DNA from: Tetradesmus obliquus
Lineage: Eukaryota; Chlorophyta; Chlorophyceae; Sphaeropleales; Scenedesmaceae
DNA: 64,000 nt
Direction: 5' to 3'
Assembly (NCBI GenBank): GCA_030272155.1
Contig: CP126191.1
Coordinates: 10,907,001 to 10,971,000, forward strand
Notes under the pieces: model-generated
Seen by the model: only the letters and a program-made list of their open reading frames with translations
The model's database searches: none
What the model was told of the DNA's origin: nothing
In this document: piece by piece, positions 63,959-64,000 of the stretch
Position numbering within the stretch: position 1 is the stretch's first letter
Layout: every line of letters begins with the position of its first letter
Made by a program: the position numbers and the translations under genes

Positions 63959-64000
63959 GTGAGGGGAGGCTCTGGTGTTACCTTGGACGCCAAGCAGAGC

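Overview
The window looks like nuclear DNA of a green alga, most likely a chlorophyte close to the Scenedesmaceae (Tetradesmus/Scenedesmus-like). This is an inference from style: intron-rich plant-type genes with GTGAGG/GTGCGG donors and TGCAG acceptors, pervasive CAG/CTG runs giving Gln/Ala/Ser-rich protein, and TGTAA pentamers of the kind chlorophytes use as poly(A) signals. No gene gives a species name.

The left 70% (1-45022) is satellite DNA. Family 1 (1-35423, open at the left window edge) is a head-to-tail array of about 185-bp monomers. Several monomer types are grouped into a 375-bp dimer (A-C') and a 556-bp trimer (A-B-C), i.e. a true higher-order repeat. A 2991-bp CACTA/EnSpm-type DNA transposon (13536-16526) is inserted in one C monomer; its 3-bp target duplication, terminal inverted repeats and subterminal TCCACA motifs are all visible, but no transposase. 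After a 72-bp spacer, family 2 (35496-45022) has about 26 copies of an unrelated 363-bp unit. Its length is a multiple of three, so long but probably meaningless reading frames run through it.

The right 30% is genic. A leucine-rich-repeat gene (47145-48749, minus) is broken by a 10-bp tandem duplication and a second frame change. A GRAM-VASt lipid-transfer/contact-site protein (51587-58097, minus, nine exons reconstructed) has its VASt domain split by about 800 low-complexity residues. A divergently placed phosducin-like protein 3 gene (PLP3, 58648-60881, plus, five exons including a 9-nt first coding exon) shares a roughly 550-bp promoter region with it. The 5' part of an F-box-like protein with helical repeats (62044-63958, plus) runs off the right edge.

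Other structures are a perfect 44-bp inverted repeat with an 11-nt loop (46762-46860), a 24-bp foldback (49166-49280), a decayed copy of the start of PLP3 exon 5 in its preceding intron, and four tandem TGTAA pentamers. The two satellites next to each other, with the outer monomers more degraded, suggest a centromeric or other heterochromatic block bordering genes; that role is inferred, not shown.
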